A stretch of DNA of 64,000 nucleotides from Chitinophagales bacterium. GTDB taxonomy: Bacteria > Bacteroidota > Bacteroidia > Chitinophagales > UBA10324. Positions 63,478 through 64,000 of the stretch are shown piece by piece. The stretch's first letter is position 1. Each line of letters begins with the position of its first letter. Under the pieces are notes generated by a model, which made no database searches, had not been told where the DNA came from, and saw only the letters and a program-made list of their open reading frames with translations. The position numbers and the translations under genes were made by a program. The stretch lies in NCBI GenBank assembly GCA_019694975.1, contig JAIBAY010000006.1, forward strand, positions 1 to 64,000. The letters are read 5' to 3'.

Positions 63478-64000
63478 TCAGAAAACTAATTTGTTCAACG
63501 CCTTCACCATATTTCTGCGGTTGCTGTATTTCACTTTAAATTCGTTGGTGAGTGATTTTGCAATGCTGATACCGGTCGGCAATGATTGAATCTTGCGCAG
63601 CATTTTTACCATGTATTCGTAGTGTTCACGTCCCATATTTTGTTCGGCATACCGCCGAAGGGCCACCCGGTAAATGTCTGCCAGTTCTTGCGGAAACCGG
63701 TCTTTCAGCAGATCATAGTACGTTTCCACAAATTCCAGCGATGCATTTTTTTGGACGAGTGCCAGCAGGCGCGGCCAGTATTTTTCTTCGGTATAAATAG
63801 CTGCCAATGCCCGGAAGCCCGGTAACCCGAAATGTGTTTCCGCTTTCAGCGAACTGATTATTTTTTCGACCTCCGCCGCCCACTTTTCAGATTCGTAAGT
63901 AGATTTCACGTGACGATAGTATTCGATGTTGAAACGGTCATAAAACAGCCGCAAGCCTGTCTGCCGTATAGTACGCTGGTCGTTTTCCAGCAGGGCGATT
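63478..64000 (-). CDS. Gene cut by the window end; helical protein
   Basis: The minus-strand frame is open from the window edge to the stop at 63478; the first residues visible are IALLENDQRTIRQTGLRLFY, so the TTG at 63954 is inside the gene, not its start. The visible 174 residues are helical and charged (for example SKWAAEVEKIISSL and YDRFNIEYYRHVKST). The pattern resembles the helical C-terminus of SWIM zinc-finger proteins in Bacteroidota, but this is a weak impression. Convergent with pheS. Confidence 0.65.
   Translation of the reverse strand, partial: IALLENDQRTIRQTGLRLFYDRFNIEYYRHVKSTYESEKWAAEVEKIISSLKAETHFGLPGFRALAAIYTEEKYWPRLLALVQKNASLEFVETYYDLLKDRFPQELADIYRVALRRYAEQNMGREHYEYMVKMLRKIQSLPTGISIAKSLTNEFKVKYSNRRNMVKALNKLVF

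Noticed and set aside
63954..63954. TTG at 63954 as start of the last gene
   Set aside because: The frame stays open upstream to the window edge with coding-like sequence, so the gene is truncated, not short.

Overview
The window comes from a member of the Bacteroidota, most likely Chitinophagales/Saprospirales or a close relative. Support: several secreted proteins end in type IX secretion (T9SS) type-A sorting domains, there is a SusC/SusD pair, Shine-Dalgarno sequences are weak, a TAnnTTTG-type promoter precedes the PadR gene, and a PadR-PspC module and an isc operon are present. No rRNA, tRNA or CRISPR array was seen.

Region 1 (1-17.7 kb) is accessory in character. It has mostly monocistronic minus-strand genes separated by long palindrome-rich gaps, with decayed genes between them (thioesterase-like, ATP-grasp-like and others). 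It carries a solitary P-loop ATPase bracketed by inverted GTTAGCGGC/GCCGCTAAC motifs, a 1.37-kDa-scale (about 1365 residue) secreted MopE-like protein, an EEP-fold hydrolase and a cupin. It also carries a translationally coupled operon: small protein, HNH nuclease, methyltransferase-HIT fusion. Two 245-bp copies of a MITE-like element flank a T9SS cargo gene.

Region 2 (17.7-29 kb) holds a T9SS cargo built of propeller-like repeats, then a four-gene minus-strand cluster (arylsulfatase, MetA-like barrel, DUF2252 protein, second barrel), then a cobalamin-dependent class II ribonucleotide reductase. REP-like palindromes of the form GGATT-N3-AATCC lie at 19.4 and 26.0-26.3 kb. Two inverted copies of a 233-bp element sit exactly in palindrome centres with 3-bp target duplications, and an uninterrupted palindrome is preserved beside one copy. 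A transposase (RAYT) fragment and a truncated outer-membrane protein gene lie alongside.

Region 3 (29-49 kb) is more core-like: PadR/PspC with three small exported proteins, a T9SS esterase-like protein, serS, methylmalonyl-CoA epimerase diverging from iscS-iscU-iscA across a DtxR-like palindrome, an S9 peptidase, SusD/SusC and a CotH-type T9SS protein.

Region 4 (48.7-64 kb) has two convergent class III nucleotide cyclases, an intact RAYT whose own reading frame contains its REP palindromes, a propeller sensor kinase with its LuxR-type regulator, an IS4-family remnant with its catalytic core deleted, a large T9SS surface protein, pheS, and a gene cut by the window end.

The best candidates for undescribed biology are the HNH/methyltransferase-HIT operon and the REP-targeted 233-bp element. 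All functional statements come from motif reading by eye; no database search was run.
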